Both the position numbers and the translations under genes were made by a program. Below are positions 1-12,100 of a stretch of DNA of 64,000 nucleotides, one piece after another. A model generated the notes under the pieces. That model was given only the letters and a program-made list of their open reading frames with translations. It ran no database searches and had not been told where the DNA came from. Source of the stretch: Certhia americana (Eukaryota > Chordata > Aves > Passeriformes > Certhiidae); the NCBI GenBank assembly GCA_018697195.1, contig CM031870.1:10004410-10068409 (forward strand), read 5' to 3'. How positions within the stretch are numbered: position 1 is the stretch's first letter; the number at the start of each line of letters is the position of its first letter.

Positions 1-302
1 GAGCTGGAGAGAGACTTTGGTCAAGGGCCTGGAGGGACCTAACAAGGGGGAATGACTTCTCACTGCCAGAGGGCAGGGTTAAATGGGATATTGAGAAGAA
101 ATCCTTCCCTGTGAGGATGGGGAGGCCCTGAAACAGGTTTCCCAGAGCAGCTGTGGCTGCCCTATCCCTGGAAGTGTCCAAGGCCAGGATGGATGGGGCT
201 TTGAGCAACCTGGGATAGTGGAACATGTCCCTGCCCATGGCAGGGAGTAGAAGTGGATGGTTGTTTACGTCCCTTCCAGCCCTAACCATGCTGTAATTCT
301 GT
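1..302 (+). mobile_element. CR1 LINE, 3' end (5'-truncated by window edge)
   Basis: CR1 is the dominant non-LTR retrotransposon of birds. This segment reads like the end of its reverse-transcriptase frame plus the 3' UTR: the wording around 'ccctggaagtgtccaaggcc', 'gcaacctgggatagtgg' and 'gtccctgcccatggcaggg', then 'cccttccagccctaacc' and a decayed form of the ATTCTATG-type terminal repeat. Orientation is plus. The upstream part lies outside the window, so its full length is unknown. Many substitutions and a degraded tail point to an old, inactive copy. It resembles the CR1 subfamilies common in songbirds, but I cannot name the subfamily without alignment. Confidence 0.93.
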
Positions 303-1493
303 ATCTCCATTCATTTTCTATAAGTAGAAGATGCTTTTTCTGCTTACAGATCACACAACAGTAAGATCATATTCCTGCCCTCTTCCTATTCTAAACCTCA
401 GACCAGTTTCGGAAGGCATTCTTTGTAGTAACTGTGTTTTCATTTCATCATCCAGTATTTTGCCTCCTTGTACCAAATGTAATAAATATACACCTTATTT
501 TAGATACTTCTGGAAAGGAGATAAATGCAGTGTGCAAAATCCAACTGGCTCAGAAGACAGCCCTGTGAGATGTAAGAATCCAGCAGCATGAAGAAAACCA
601 CAGGATCTTATCACACTTGTTCTGATCATAATTCATGTTTCAGTTCTGATCAATTGGTGGTACATAACTTGTTCCAGACTTTTGGAAAAGGGTGCTGACC
701 CAGGAAGTACTTCCTAAAGTATAAATCCCCTTTTCATTCTAGTCTTGTTCCAGACATAAAGGTGTCAAATTCAGGTACCTTTTGCTTTACAGACTGGTAT
801 TTGGAGCCCCATGTCTGTGTGCATGACCAGTTATGAAGTTTCCCTTGGCTTATATGGGTTGGGTGCTCCATAAGCTTCACCTCCCACACGAGATGCAAGG
901 TGTCATTCTGTCCTAACCATCCCCTTCTTTGAATAACTCTAAGATTATCAACTAGCCTTTTTAAAGAGCTTCAGTAGCTTCTCTATGAGTTTTCCAAACT
1001 CCCTGGGAAGTATAATCTGTAAGCACAGTATCTTGACATCCTCACAAAAAAAAAAAATATTGCCTTGGAGCAACCAAGTGAAAGGTTAGAACTGTTGAGT
1101 ATTTTAATCAATAATATATGAGTTGGATGAGCAGTATACTGTACTTTGCAGTGCACAATCAATAATACATCTCTTATGCTCACCTTTTTAATCTTCAGAA
1201 AAACTACATCAAAAATTTCACCCTAGACTGCCCATGAGAATCAATAATAGAGAAAGGTTGCCTCTTCCCCTTAGTACAGTTTAATGAAAAGCATAATGAA
1301 TTTATTTCCTAAATTATGCTTCAAATCTATTATACATATTCTGGAAATACCAAGTGGAAAATAGTGTTTAATACAGTAATAAGGTTATGAATTTTCAAAA
1401 ACTCAAAATGCAATGTTAAAAGTTGTCATTGTAACTCTTCAATTTTTATAGTATAAAATCAAGGAAAATAGAGTCTATGTAAATCAAGATGAG

Positions 1494-1494
<1 letters not shown>
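303..1494. other. AT-rich unique sequence, nothing recognised
   Basis: No gene, RNA gene or clear transposon was seen. There is a short A run near 1047-1057. The one open frame of some length (331-591, plus) has no recognisable domain and no splice context. Confidence 0.5.

Positions 1495-1530
<36 letters not shown>
1495..1530. repeat. (TTA)12 microsatellite
   Basis: Twelve uninterrupted TTA units in AT-rich DNA. A second, longer tract of the same family lies at 4565-4616. Confidence 0.97.
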
Positions 1531-1532
<2 letters not shown>

Positions 1533-4500
1533 TAATATTTGTATTCTTACAGTGTGTAAAATCATAAAGAAAGAGACCATTCCAATATACAGGGCAAATA
1601 ATTCTCTCTGGTTTCTATTGACTGTAACAGTTTACACAAATACCTCAAGACTGCTTCTGTGAATGGAAGCCTGGCACTAGCTTGGAATCTATTTGTAATC
1701 TAACGTGTATAATTTTCAGTAAAATTGACAAAAGTTTTAAATTTCACTTTTTCTACTGAATCACATAGGAAAGTTCTATACTTTTGAAGTTTATGTGCAT
1801 TTATAGAGAATTTGCCATTATACTAAAAGAGGGATCAAACTTTTCTTAGTGCCAGCTGACCACATTTCTATTTCAGGCTTGAAGGCACTAAAATTCCTGC
1901 TTGCTGAATCACAAAATGTATTGCTTTGTTAGCAGTACTTCAGATCCCCATGGACTTCTGCTGCTGCTTTAGTGCATCACCAATTATTTGTGATGTATTA
2001 TTAATTGTATGTGATATATACTTGCACCACTTTCATGGCTGTAGTGGTAGCTCATTTAAACAAGGAGATTATGTAAAAAATGGCTTTTTCTGGTTTTTTG
2101 GGTTTTTTTGTTTTCCCTGTGGCACGTTGCCAGCTGGGTGGCATAAAAAGATTTTTATCCTAGCTGTTATGAAAACGCTGTTATGTGCATGTCCATGCCT
2201 GGCAGGAGCAGGCTATAGGACATGCTCACACTGGTCTGGACAATGACTGGGGAGAAGGCTGAAATGTAAAAGAGAGACTTCAATCTCAGTGTTATCTGAT
2301 TTTTTCTTCTAGAAAAGAAAATACAGTCTTTGGTACTGAAAAAAAGATCATTAGGAAAAGAACTGATTTTATTTTCCTTCAGGGATTGTTGTTCTTTTGA
2401 GCTACAGTCTGTGAAATTCCAAGAACTGGACCTGGTAGGGCTGAGACAGGGGTACAGTAGGAGTTCTTTCTTTGGCAGTCTCATTCTTTACGGTGCATCT
2501 TTTGGAAGATGCAGCATTCAGAGGGGACCTTTAGACTCCATTAAAATTCATGTAAAATCACCAATGCTGCTTGTAGTCACTAAAATTTCCCTTTGTGTGA
2601 GGTGTCTCCGTGTGTTGGAAATTATGCTACTGTTGTAACATAAAAAGATGCTTTCTGTATCCAACAGGATACAGGATACAACAACAACAGGAAAAAAACA
2701 GTAAATAGGACAAGTGAATCCTGCCACTCTAATGTTATCAAAATCCACAGAAACCCTGACACAAGGTTCCCTCAGCAGTGTGTCTGACTGCAAATGTGAA
2801 GAAAGGAGTTTGAGGTTTAGGCTGTCTTGCCCAGCTCTGGTGGAAACCTCCCTGTGGAGAACTGAAAAGTAGAATTCAACTTCCTCACAAACAGATCACA
2901 ACACTTGTTCCAGTTTCTGCTACATTGGGATTGGTACCTTAATATAAAGCTGTATTTCCTTATCACTGCTTACAGCTACCTCATTTCTCATGTAAAATAA
3001 GTTTTGTAAAATTCTATACAACAGGCAAGTAAAATTCTAAGAAAACAAATCTAAGTGTTGCTGCGAGAAAATCAATTAAGATTTTCTCACAAAGGAATTT
3101 CCCTCATTTGCAGTCTGCTTAATTGTCTGTGAAACTCCTGCATGAGGATGTAATGAAAATGTCACTTTTTTTGCTGTTTGTTTCTTTGAGAAAGCATCCC
3201 CTGGTCAGAACAGACTCAACAAGGGCAAGCTTCTGCTGTTATCTCAGAAACCAGTAGCAGCTAAACCCCAGGGACAGAGTTCACCCCTCCCAGCTGCGGG
3301 GGGATCTCATCCCAAGCCTCAGTGTGGCAGCCCACACCTGTCCTGCCTCGCTGCAGGGTTCACTCAGGGAGTCACTGCCCTGCCAGTCAGGAGCGGAACC
3401 CTCGGGTTCCTTTATGTCGCTGGAGAGACAAACACCTCCAGAGTGTGACTCAGACTCCAATCTGCTAATTTTCTGGAGGTGTCTGCCTATCTGCGTTTAC
3501 GATTGAGGGAGTACAAAATGATCTAGTCTCCTAAATTAGGTATTCTTCTCAGATGTTTCAAGGTGGAAGAATGAAACTGTATCTAAGTCCTGAACCCCCT
3601 TATAAAGGCTGAACTTCTTGCCATCATTACCCAACTTGGATAAAGTCAGCCGCAGAGTGCCTGCGCATCAGTCTGACTGTAGCATGGAAAATGCAAGCAG
3701 TGACAGCTGCATGACCACGTGGCTCTGGCTGGACACAGGCAGCTGTGAAAAGAAGCAGAGTTGAGGATAGGTGTGTCTGCTGTTGCAGCTGGGGCAGGGA
3801 GGTGAAAATCTGATATCCTGGCATAGGTAAACCTGGTAATTCCCAAGAATGAAATTATCTCACGTGATTACTTTAAGCAGTCCATTACCTGTGTGTTATT
3901 TCTATTTTGTGATTAAATTTTCTACTTGTGTGGTGCTGAGCATTACCCTGTACTTACTAAGGCAGTGGAAGTACAGTCACTGGTGCTTTGCAAGACAAAG
4001 ACCTTGACAAGGTGCAAGGAATTAGCAGTGATTAATTCAAAATAGACTTTCAGGCAAAAAGTTTCATGCAAGACTTCCTCCTCTTATTGAAAAAGAAGGG
4101 TGTTGGTAATTACCAATATCATCCTTAACACGAAAACCACAAAATAGGGAAGTAAAATATGTATTTAAATATTGCAGTACAAACACTCCTAATCCTGAAG
4201 GTTAATCAAATAATTTGGAAGTTTTTTTCAGTCTTGGTTTTGCACCAGTTCTAAAGTTTGTCAGGCTGGATGGAAATTTGAGAGATGCCTTGCTACTCTG
4301 CAGAGATCATGGATGACATGGCTGATATCCAAAGCATTACTTGTAAGTAATGGCAAGTCTCTTCTTTTAGTCCCTCTGCTTTCTCTTTTCCCCCTAAGTC
4401 CCAGTTGCTTTCCTGACCTCACTCATTATTGGTAATAATTTTTTATTCTTAAAATGCTTACCAGGGAACTCTCCCTTGACCGACATAGCTCTCAGGTGCT

Positions 4501-4554
4501 CTCCACAGTGATTATCGTGGAATTTATAGTTTGACTCCCCCAGGAGGAATACCT
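1531..4554. other. Unique AT-rich sequence with a small hairpin
   Basis: No gene recognised. Contents include a T-rich stretch near 2080-2110, overlapping chance open frames on both strands at 2167-2793, a 9-bp inverted repeat (3065-3073 with 3080-3088) and an 8-bp near-palindrome (4335-4352). Around 3290-3430 the sequence is locally richer in GC, but I see no promoter or exon signature there. Confidence 0.45.
3065..3088. repeat. Short inverted repeat, 9-bp arms, 6-base loop
   Basis: The left arm gagaaaatc (3065-3073) is exactly complementary to gattttctc (3080-3088) across an AATTAA loop. It could be a weak cruciform or hairpin. Arms this short in AT-rich DNA can arise by chance. Confidence 0.8.
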
Positions 4555-4564
4555 NNNNNNNNNN
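4555..4564. other. Assembly gap (10 N)
   Basis: Ten ambiguous bases directly abut a TAT repeat. A round length of ten suggests a placeholder gap, so the true distance, and the length of the flanking repeat, are unknown. Any translation through this point is meaningless. Confidence 0.98.

Positions 4565-4616
<52 letters not shown>
4565..4616. repeat. (TAT)n microsatellite at gap edge
   Basis: About 52 bp of uninterrupted TAT units run right out of the N gap. The repeat probably caused the assembly break and may be longer than shown. It produces a poly-isoleucine frame on the minus strand that is not a gene. Confidence 0.96.
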
Positions 4617-7600
4617 GCATGCCAACAAATTATGTGGGGCTGCATGATAGCAGTAGATATCATCTCAAAGTAGTTTGCAGTGGTGTTGCTTTTGTTTCAT
4701 TGCTGTAGTGCTGGTTAAAATTCCTCTCAGCAGCACTATTGCTTGATTGCTGGGTGCTGCAAATTCTGGAGAATTAGGGTTGTTTGAGTGTCGTGGATAG
4801 ACTGTGGTGACTCAGCAGATATTCTGCCTTTGTTCTTTTTGTAGCACCCCCACATGAAAACCTACTTTACCCATGGAGAGACAACGTTTTTTATTTCTTT
4901 TAACCACCTTCAAATTACGTCTCCTGAGACTTCTTTAGGGGAAAAAAAAGACCTATTATTAGTTATAACCTGCTTTCTTACTGAGATATTTTTTGAAATC
5001 AAGGGCTGATAGATGACTTCACTTACTTCTGCCTTACTTTTCAACCCTAGCTTTACATTCTGTAAAAAAGGGAGGGGAGGAAAGGTTGAATAATGCTGCT
5101 TAAGTACTTGGTGAAGTAGAAAGATTGTAGTGCTAGATCCAGAAACTTCCTGCTGCATTTTAGATGTGCATGTAGAACCTCAATCTCCAGGGAGAGTGAG
5201 AGAGTTGAGGGTTGTTCCCATCAACTCTGTGTTGGGAAGAATAGGCGTGTGGTCCCATGTCAGCTTCTGACTCGGAGCAGGATTTGCCAGTCATCTGCAG
5301 CCAATCTAAACACACTCTGCTGTTGGAGGGGATGGTCTGCCTGAGTTCTGTGCTGGTCTGCACTCCTGTCCTGTCATCTGCATTGCTTTAATGGCCAGAT
5401 TATTCTGACCTGAGTCAGGGCAGCTCCATGATCTGTCTGAAACTAAACCTTTGCTTTGGGCTTGTTTTCAGTGATTGCTCACCCCATGCTGGGGAACAGG
5501 TGATGTTCTGCAGGTTCCTCTTGTGTGGTGGAGGAGGGCAGATCTGCCTGTTCACCAGAGTCTTGTATCTGCTGAGACCGCATGAGAAATTGCGAATTTA
5601 AGTGTGTGAAGTGGGAATGCTGACACTAAATAGCCAGTAGGCACAAGGATTCCTTTCAAAGCTTTTCCAGTGTAACTGTCTTCAGCAGCAATCTATTAAT
5701 AGTCCACTAATTTAGAGAAGTACCAGTGGCAATTAACATTGTGAAGTGACACCCATTCCAGAGTGGAAATTCTTATTCCTGCAGTGATGATGCTATTGCA
5801 CAGTGCAGCTTCTGCTCATATTCTGTTCATGCAGTACAGGATTTAATTTGGAGCTGCGAAATCAAGTGAATTTTGGAAAGGCATTGCAGTTCCCTTTGTT
5901 TTTACTGGTTTACTTGTTCTGTGTTCCACAGTAAAACTGTACACTGAAGGAGGCTGGGCTGCCATCACAAGGAAGTTGTCCCCCCACTCCTCCCTGATGA
6001 ATCAGGGTTGCTGGGCAGCAGAAAAAGCACTTTGGGAGAAGCCTCTGTGGCCAAAGGGTCCCAAAGCTGCTCAGAGGTGGTGTCGTGGTGCACTGCATGC
6101 TGCTGCCTCAGATTCTCACTCCTTCCAAATACACCCTGACCTCCCCCTACTCCCACTTGCTTGTGTGACTCAGTGAAGCTGCACACAGAGGGAGACCTCA
6201 GCGTTGACTGGCAGACCAGATCCGGATTACAATGCTCTGTGGATTTTGTAGGCCAGATTAAAGTACTTGGAAGGATCAGTCTGGCTCATGGGCTATATTT
6301 TTGACATACTTGTTGTAGTAAAGTATTAGGAGTTGTAACAAGACTAATGTGAGCTTATATTTTACAATTTAGAGTGGTAAGTGATTTGTTAAGGAAAGCA
6401 GAATGGGAAGAAGTTATACTGTTTTTGTCTGTTGGGTTTTTTGTTGCAGCAAATGCCTGTAATATCTCCTACATTGAAAAGCAAACCTCATTTTCCCCAT
6501 TATAACCATTCAATTAGTCTCATCTCTGCTCCTATTTTCCAAGCAACTTAACAAGATGAGAAAAATCCTTCAAATTACACTTATAAACACTGCCAGTGAG
6601 CCTTTAGCAGGCAGGAAGGCTGATTGGACAATATCCATTTACAGAAAACTGGTTAAGAGCAAATGCATTTCAGCTGATAAATGGCAAGTAAAGGCATGTG
6701 TCTGCATAATACAGTTATCACCTGTAAAATGTTTTCCATGCACAGATGTTAATCTACCTTGCAAAGAAATGTGAATATCTTTCTACTGCTGAGGCACAAG
6801 GAAATTGAAGGATAAGTCTGGAGCAACATCCCAAGGACATGCCATACGTAGGAGAGTTTTTTGACTGTGCTGGGTATCTTCCATCTTAACCACTGTTGGT
6901 GAATCAGGCTTGAACAGGTTTTCTGAAATGCTGTGTCCCCTTTGCAGTAAGGAGCTGTTACTGGTCTTGCTGGGTACAATGAGAAGCTTCAGCTCAGTGT
7001 AGGTTTCAGGAAAGCCCTGTTTCTTTCAAGGAAAGATGAATCTCCAGCAGCATGTGACACTGGTCTTCTTTCTCAGGCTGAAAATGGGACATGCTTAGAG
7101 ACAATGCCTGGCCTGAGGGAAAGAGTGGTTTCATTTTAAGGCACCTTTCCTTCCCTCCTCTCTATTTCCTGTCTGAAAATTACAGCTTCTTGTTGGAAAA
7201 GGCTTATTTGGTTTTCTTAAACATCTTGGAGTATTCAGATAGCTTGGATTGCTCTCCAGCTGGTTAATAGGCAAACAAATATATCCAGCTGGTCAGTGTG
7301 TATCTGGAGCTTGGAATGATCTGTAGGGAATGCAGGATTGCCTGGCTGGTAGTTGGGGATGTGCTGAGCAGATGGCAGCATTGTTGCTAGGGCAAGAACA
7401 CAAGACAGCTAGAAACACTAGAGGACATTGTAATCAGAAGAGACGGAAAACCGTGGTACAAAAATGACAAAATAAATTGATAGAGGTCAAACCCTATTAT
7501 ATCTAATGTAAATTAATTAGCTCTGCTATTCTCCCATACAGCTGCAGAAAAAGTTTAGAACAGACTTAAATTTTTTGGACAGCAGAAATGTAAAACCCTA

Positions 7601-8042
7601 CCAAAAAACCCTAAAAAAAATCCCCCAAAACAAAACGCAAACCAAAAAGCCTCAGGCTGCAGCCTGAGAATTATCTGTACCACCTGTTCTTGTATTAGTT
7701 CTTCCTTAACTTTTATATGTAAATGCATATAGATCTTTTCTTGGCAGAATTTGTAAGTTGGGTTAAGCAGGGTGAATATCAGACAATGAGGATAAAATAG
7801 TATAAAAAGAAGGTTATCTTGATATTTGCATCACGATCTTATGTGAAACTTGGCATTGTGCTGGATTTCATCTCTGTCTTCATTGCTTCAGTCATCAAAT
7901 TTCTACTTTTTAAAAAAAGAAATTGAGGGAGAATGTGGGCATTTAAATTTAGCATTAGAGGTGATATAACAACATTTATGATGACTTCAGCTATTTAGTT
8001 TTCTGCTCTTAAACTTTAGGTTTAACACCTCTGAGAACACTT
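4617..8042. other. Unique sequence, nothing firm
   Basis: No gene, RNA gene or transposon can be supported. The stretch is moderately AT-rich, with an A/C-rich low-complexity patch near 7600-7650. Open frames (5910-6186, 6556-6774 and others) overlap on opposite strands and have no recognisable products. Confidence 0.45.
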
Positions 8043-8492
8043 GTTGCCCTATTGTGGAGGATGGTAAGTCACCTGTAGGAGGGGGGACTCTCCTCCCATG
8101 GAGAAATCAAGCTGATGCCCTGGGTCATCCCTAAGATAAGCAACTTACTTCTAGCTCATGGTGACCCCAGTAAACTACACCCAGAATACCTTGCTTCTTT
8201 CATGCAAATGATCTGTATCCACCCCTTGTCTGTCCCTATAAAAACTCTAGCCTCAGCCTCTGTTTTTGGGAGCTTTCCTGGCTCCCTTTGCAAAGGGCTA
8301 ACATTAAAGCCATCTCTGTGGAATCGCCATGACAGGCTCCTCTTTCTCTCTCTCATTCCTGCCTTTAGCTGAAAATCACTATTGAGCTGAAATCACTTGC
8401 TGGAATCTCCTCACAGCCAAGGAAGCCGTGGTACTCCTAAAAGGTGTTCTCCTTGGAGATGCATCTCTCTGGGAAGGATACAGCCCCTGGGT
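8043..8492 (+). mobile_element. Endogenous retrovirus LTR (probably solo), plus strand
   Basis: The layout is that of an LTR: a U3-like stretch, a TATA box (tataaaa, 8237-8243), a polyadenylation hexamer attaaa at 8303-8308 about 60 bp downstream, then a U5-like pyrimidine-rich stretch. The six bases ACACTT occur at 8037-8042 and again at 8493-8498, which would fit a target-site duplication. With those edges, however, the ends are not the usual TG...CA, so the boundaries are uncertain by tens of bases. No gag, pol or env reading follows on the plus strand, and no second copy was seen, so it is most likely a solo LTR left by recombination. Confidence 0.6.
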
Positions 8493-8498
8493 ACACTT

Positions 8499-11400
8499 CT
8501 TACCCAGCCTTCTGGCTGCATCACCCTATCCTTTGTCGATGCCAAATTGTACATGGGTTTCAAAACCAAATGGATGGCTCCCTGCTGATTTTACTTCCTT
8601 TAAGTATGTCATTTATGGTCCCAGAAAGCTTATCTGCAGGCTGCTGGACTGTGGAAGGGTGTTGAGGGGTTGAATTATGGCATATTTTCTTTCCATCAGT
8701 GTTGGCTTCCAGCACTGGCACCAGTTTTGTCTGTACCAGTTTCTGATGAAACACTTCCAGATCATGGCTAAATTCACTCATCAAAAATAAAAGGCAAAAC
8801 CCTAAGATGACCGAGAAATTGCTAGTCTTCTTCCCCAAAAGTTTCTTCTTCTCCCCCAAACCTTTCTGCCTCTCCATGCTCTGTGTTTGGAGAAACCTCC
8901 TGTTCTTCAAGCCAGGTCTCAAATTCAGGAGCTGTTCATGGAAGCTAGGGAAGAGGAACTGTCTGGTGTGATTGTGTCTCCATTAAATCAAAGGGATTTC
9001 AGTGTACTTTGGATCAGTCTGTATCTCCCAACCAATTTAAATTTGCAAAGTTTTTACTTACATATTTTAAACCAAATATTCACTTTGCTGAAAGGAGATT
9101 GAGCTTTGAAAAATAAGATTTAGTAGTCCATTGGAGAATCCTTACTGAAGTGTGGTGCTGCTTTCAGGTCCAGAATTTATTTTACAGATATTAATTTGAT
9201 AGAGCTGGGGTTGGAACTGCTCAATTTGCTAAAAAGTTATAGAAGAATTGTAACCCTTCAGGAGGGATATTCTAGTCTGACCATTTCCTCTCCAACAACA
9301 CCCTCCTTTGATGTGTTTGCCAATGCAGAGTTAAGTATTTGCATTTTCTATCCTCTCATGAATTAGTAGCCATGGATGCTTTTTTTTGTGTGTCTTATAA
9401 ATGAAAACTAAAAGCTTGTCAAGCTTTTAATCTCTTTGCACCAGAAAATAGCTTTGATCATTGCAGGATACAATTCCTACTAAATGTGTGTGATATTAAC
9501 ATATATATATTTTTTTTAGTGTGTCAATCTTAGCAAGATTTTTCTTGAGCAAAGTGACTGGGACACCAATGGGGAGAAAGTTAGGAAAGGGAAAATTTCT
9601 ATAGATCAGATGAAATGCTTAAAATACCTCTTAAAGAACCTTTTAAAAATGTTATCTGTTGATTTGCATTTTCAATGTAGTACAGGCATTACAGCAAGCC
9701 TAGTTGAAGGGAAGTATTGGGCCTTTTATTTACAGAGTACAATTGAGTCACTTCCCTCCTGTAAGTATTACAGACCAAATGTTTGTTGTCTTGATTTATA
9801 AAGAATTATCAAGAATTACAGACAACTCAGTGTAGCTACACACAGTTCAGTCTGTACTACAGGTCCAGCTGCTGCAAAATCAAGGCCAACATATTTTCAA
9901 GGCCAGTTTCAAAGGAGATTAAAGAAAATCTACAAAACGGGATTTTCCTAAACTAAGATTCAGGTTGGGTAAATGACATTTAGGTTACTGCCTTGGGACA
10001 CACCTAAAGTGTGTGCAGCTACTTAGCAGCTTAAGCCTTATTGAGGATTATTCCTTCCAGTAATGAAAGTGAGTTTGTGTTTTTAGAGTGACAAACAATA
10101 CCCCCCTCAGTGAGGCAAGAGATTAACAATACATGACATTAAACACAAGATGTGCTAAAAGGCACAGCACACTCACAAACTCCTCTGAGCTTTTTATCTC
10201 AAAACATAAATTTTATTGCCAATGGAACTCTATGAAAGAATTAATTAGAGAGTTTCAGAAGCAGTCAAAACTCTCATATGCCATTGTAAATTTATCATTG
10301 CTAAAAGGATCTATTTCTGCTGTCAAAATCATGCTTATGTGGCAAAATATGGAATAAATAATCTTCTTCCTATATAAAGAGCCCTGGAAAATGTTTGGAA
10401 AACTTGTTTTTAAAAAGCCAAACATGTTTATTTTCTGCAAGGCATTGCTGATGAAACAACCAGCTAGTATGCTGCCATTCAAATATTCAAACAATTGCAG
10501 CAGATCCCTTGGTCTCCGGAATCAGAGACAACCTCCGCAGGGGTGTGTTGAATACTGCAGTGCTGGAGCCCGTCCATAGGTATTTCCCCAAAAAGAGAGG
10601 CAGAAGGTGTGCTGGGAGTAAATCCCTGCCATCAAAGTGCTTAGGTAAAGTCCTCTTGGACTGCAGGACCAACTTACATTTCCATTCATCTTTATTGGAA
10701 TTGCATTAACTATAAACAATTGCTTTCTTCAGCAGTTTTCTAAGCTTATCTCACTCATTCCAGTGTCAGTATTAGATGTGTAATTACTGTTACAGATCTA
10801 ATACTATCAAGATACTTGGGAAAGCCAGTACTTTGTATTTCCAGTTATTACATATAGTTAAACATTCTGTGCTACGACATATTTCAGTAACTCAACAACA
10901 CCCCTAACAGGTATCAGAATAAGTGATTCAGGGAGGGGAATTACATATGCTTCTCCTAGAGCTGATATTCCACGCCCAGCCAATATGAAAATCTGAACGC
11001 CTCAGAAGTGGTTTTCCTGCAGTGTTTTGATTCTAAAGTGACTTCACTTGCAACTCAGAAAAATTATTTTTCCCATTCTCTGCTTTAAGATTTGGGGAGC
11101 CTCAGACAGGTAGACTTAATGCTGTCAAGACTCCAGTCTGAGTCTTTCCTAACTCTTGGGTCATTTTGCATCAGATCCTCTCACATCTCTTTCACATCAT
11201 TTTATTGACAAGCCAGATTTGCCAGAAATTCACACTTTTGCTGCACATCTTTCACACACACACTGTATTGTGGGTGTGATCTTCATCCTGCTTTGTCTGC
11301 TGTTTTTATCCATGCAGTATGTCACCTTAAATGCACAGTATTAGATAAAACTTCTCAGGAGCAATATTTTTTTAGGTAGCATCTGTGTGGTTTAATGTTT

Positions 11401-12028
11401 TCATTTCTAACTGATCGTGATACATTGAGCCGTGTGAAGCTATTACCCCAGAAATACCTGAGAGTACTTGAGATGTGTTTGTTTATGGTTCAGCTTGCTG
11501 CCTAATGAGCAGGGGCTTTCTCACACATTCTCTTTGTCAATCTTGCATGTTTCATTTTCTTATGATCCCATGGTTGGTTGTTTTTTAATGCCATGAAAAT
11601 GAAGTTCCTTCTGTGATAAAAAGCCTTAGAGCCATTATCAAAGTGTGACTTTGCTCAAGTTAATCTATCATATCACTCTTACGTGTTGGAAAGGTTCCCC
11701 CTTTACTGAAGTGAGTCTTTAATGTGGGTGTGATTTGTATGAAACAAATCCCTTAGAGGGACATCCTACAGCCTCTTCCTGGGTGCTCCTGTTCCTGTGG
11801 GCTATACAGTGCACAGACTCCCATGCAAGAAATCAAATGCCAGCACTTGTGGGAGCACCTGCATTGCTCAAGGTTAGCCCTAAAAAATTAGATTAGAAAT
11901 TTGGGTTGGATAATAAGACTGACTGTCTTTCAGTGATGATATGAAACAGTGAAGTATTTTCTGGAAGAGATTACAATTCTTTTTAAAGAAGAAAGGCAAG
12001 ACAAATTTCTGTTGAAAATGGCTAGGTA
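8499..12028. other. Unique sequence with one strong palindrome
   Basis: There is no supportable gene. The 120-codon minus-strand frame at 8560-8922 has no recognised domain. A 21-bp palindrome lies at 9409-9429 and a short AT run with T tract near 9500-9518. The rest is ordinary AT-rich DNA. Confidence 0.45.
9409..9429. repeat. 21-bp palindrome with HindIII-like core in each arm
   Basis: The arm taaaagcttg (9409-9418) is exactly complementary to caagctttta (9420-9429) around a single central T. It may be a binding site for a dimeric protein or simply chance; no transposon terminus is evident around it. Confidence 0.85.
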
Positions 12029-12100
12029 GAGTTGATTTGGATTTGGGAAGGACCTAGGTATTTTTCAAAGGTCCCTTCCATCCCATAATTCTGCAGTCTG
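12029..12100 (+). mobile_element. CR1 LINE 3'-terminal fragment
   Basis: The segment ends in the CR1-like order 'gggaaggacc', 'aaaggtcccttcca', 'cccataattctg', matching the last few dozen bases of CR1 3' UTRs. It is short and heavily mutated. A chance resemblance is possible, but the order of motifs favours CR1. Confidence 0.55.

Noticed and set aside
4394..4663. Poly-isoleucine frame on the minus strand
   Set aside because: Reads through a TAT repeat and an N gap.
7600..7650. CCCTAA-like words suggesting an interstitial telomeric repeat
   Set aside because: Only two imperfect units, in an A/C-rich low-complexity patch.
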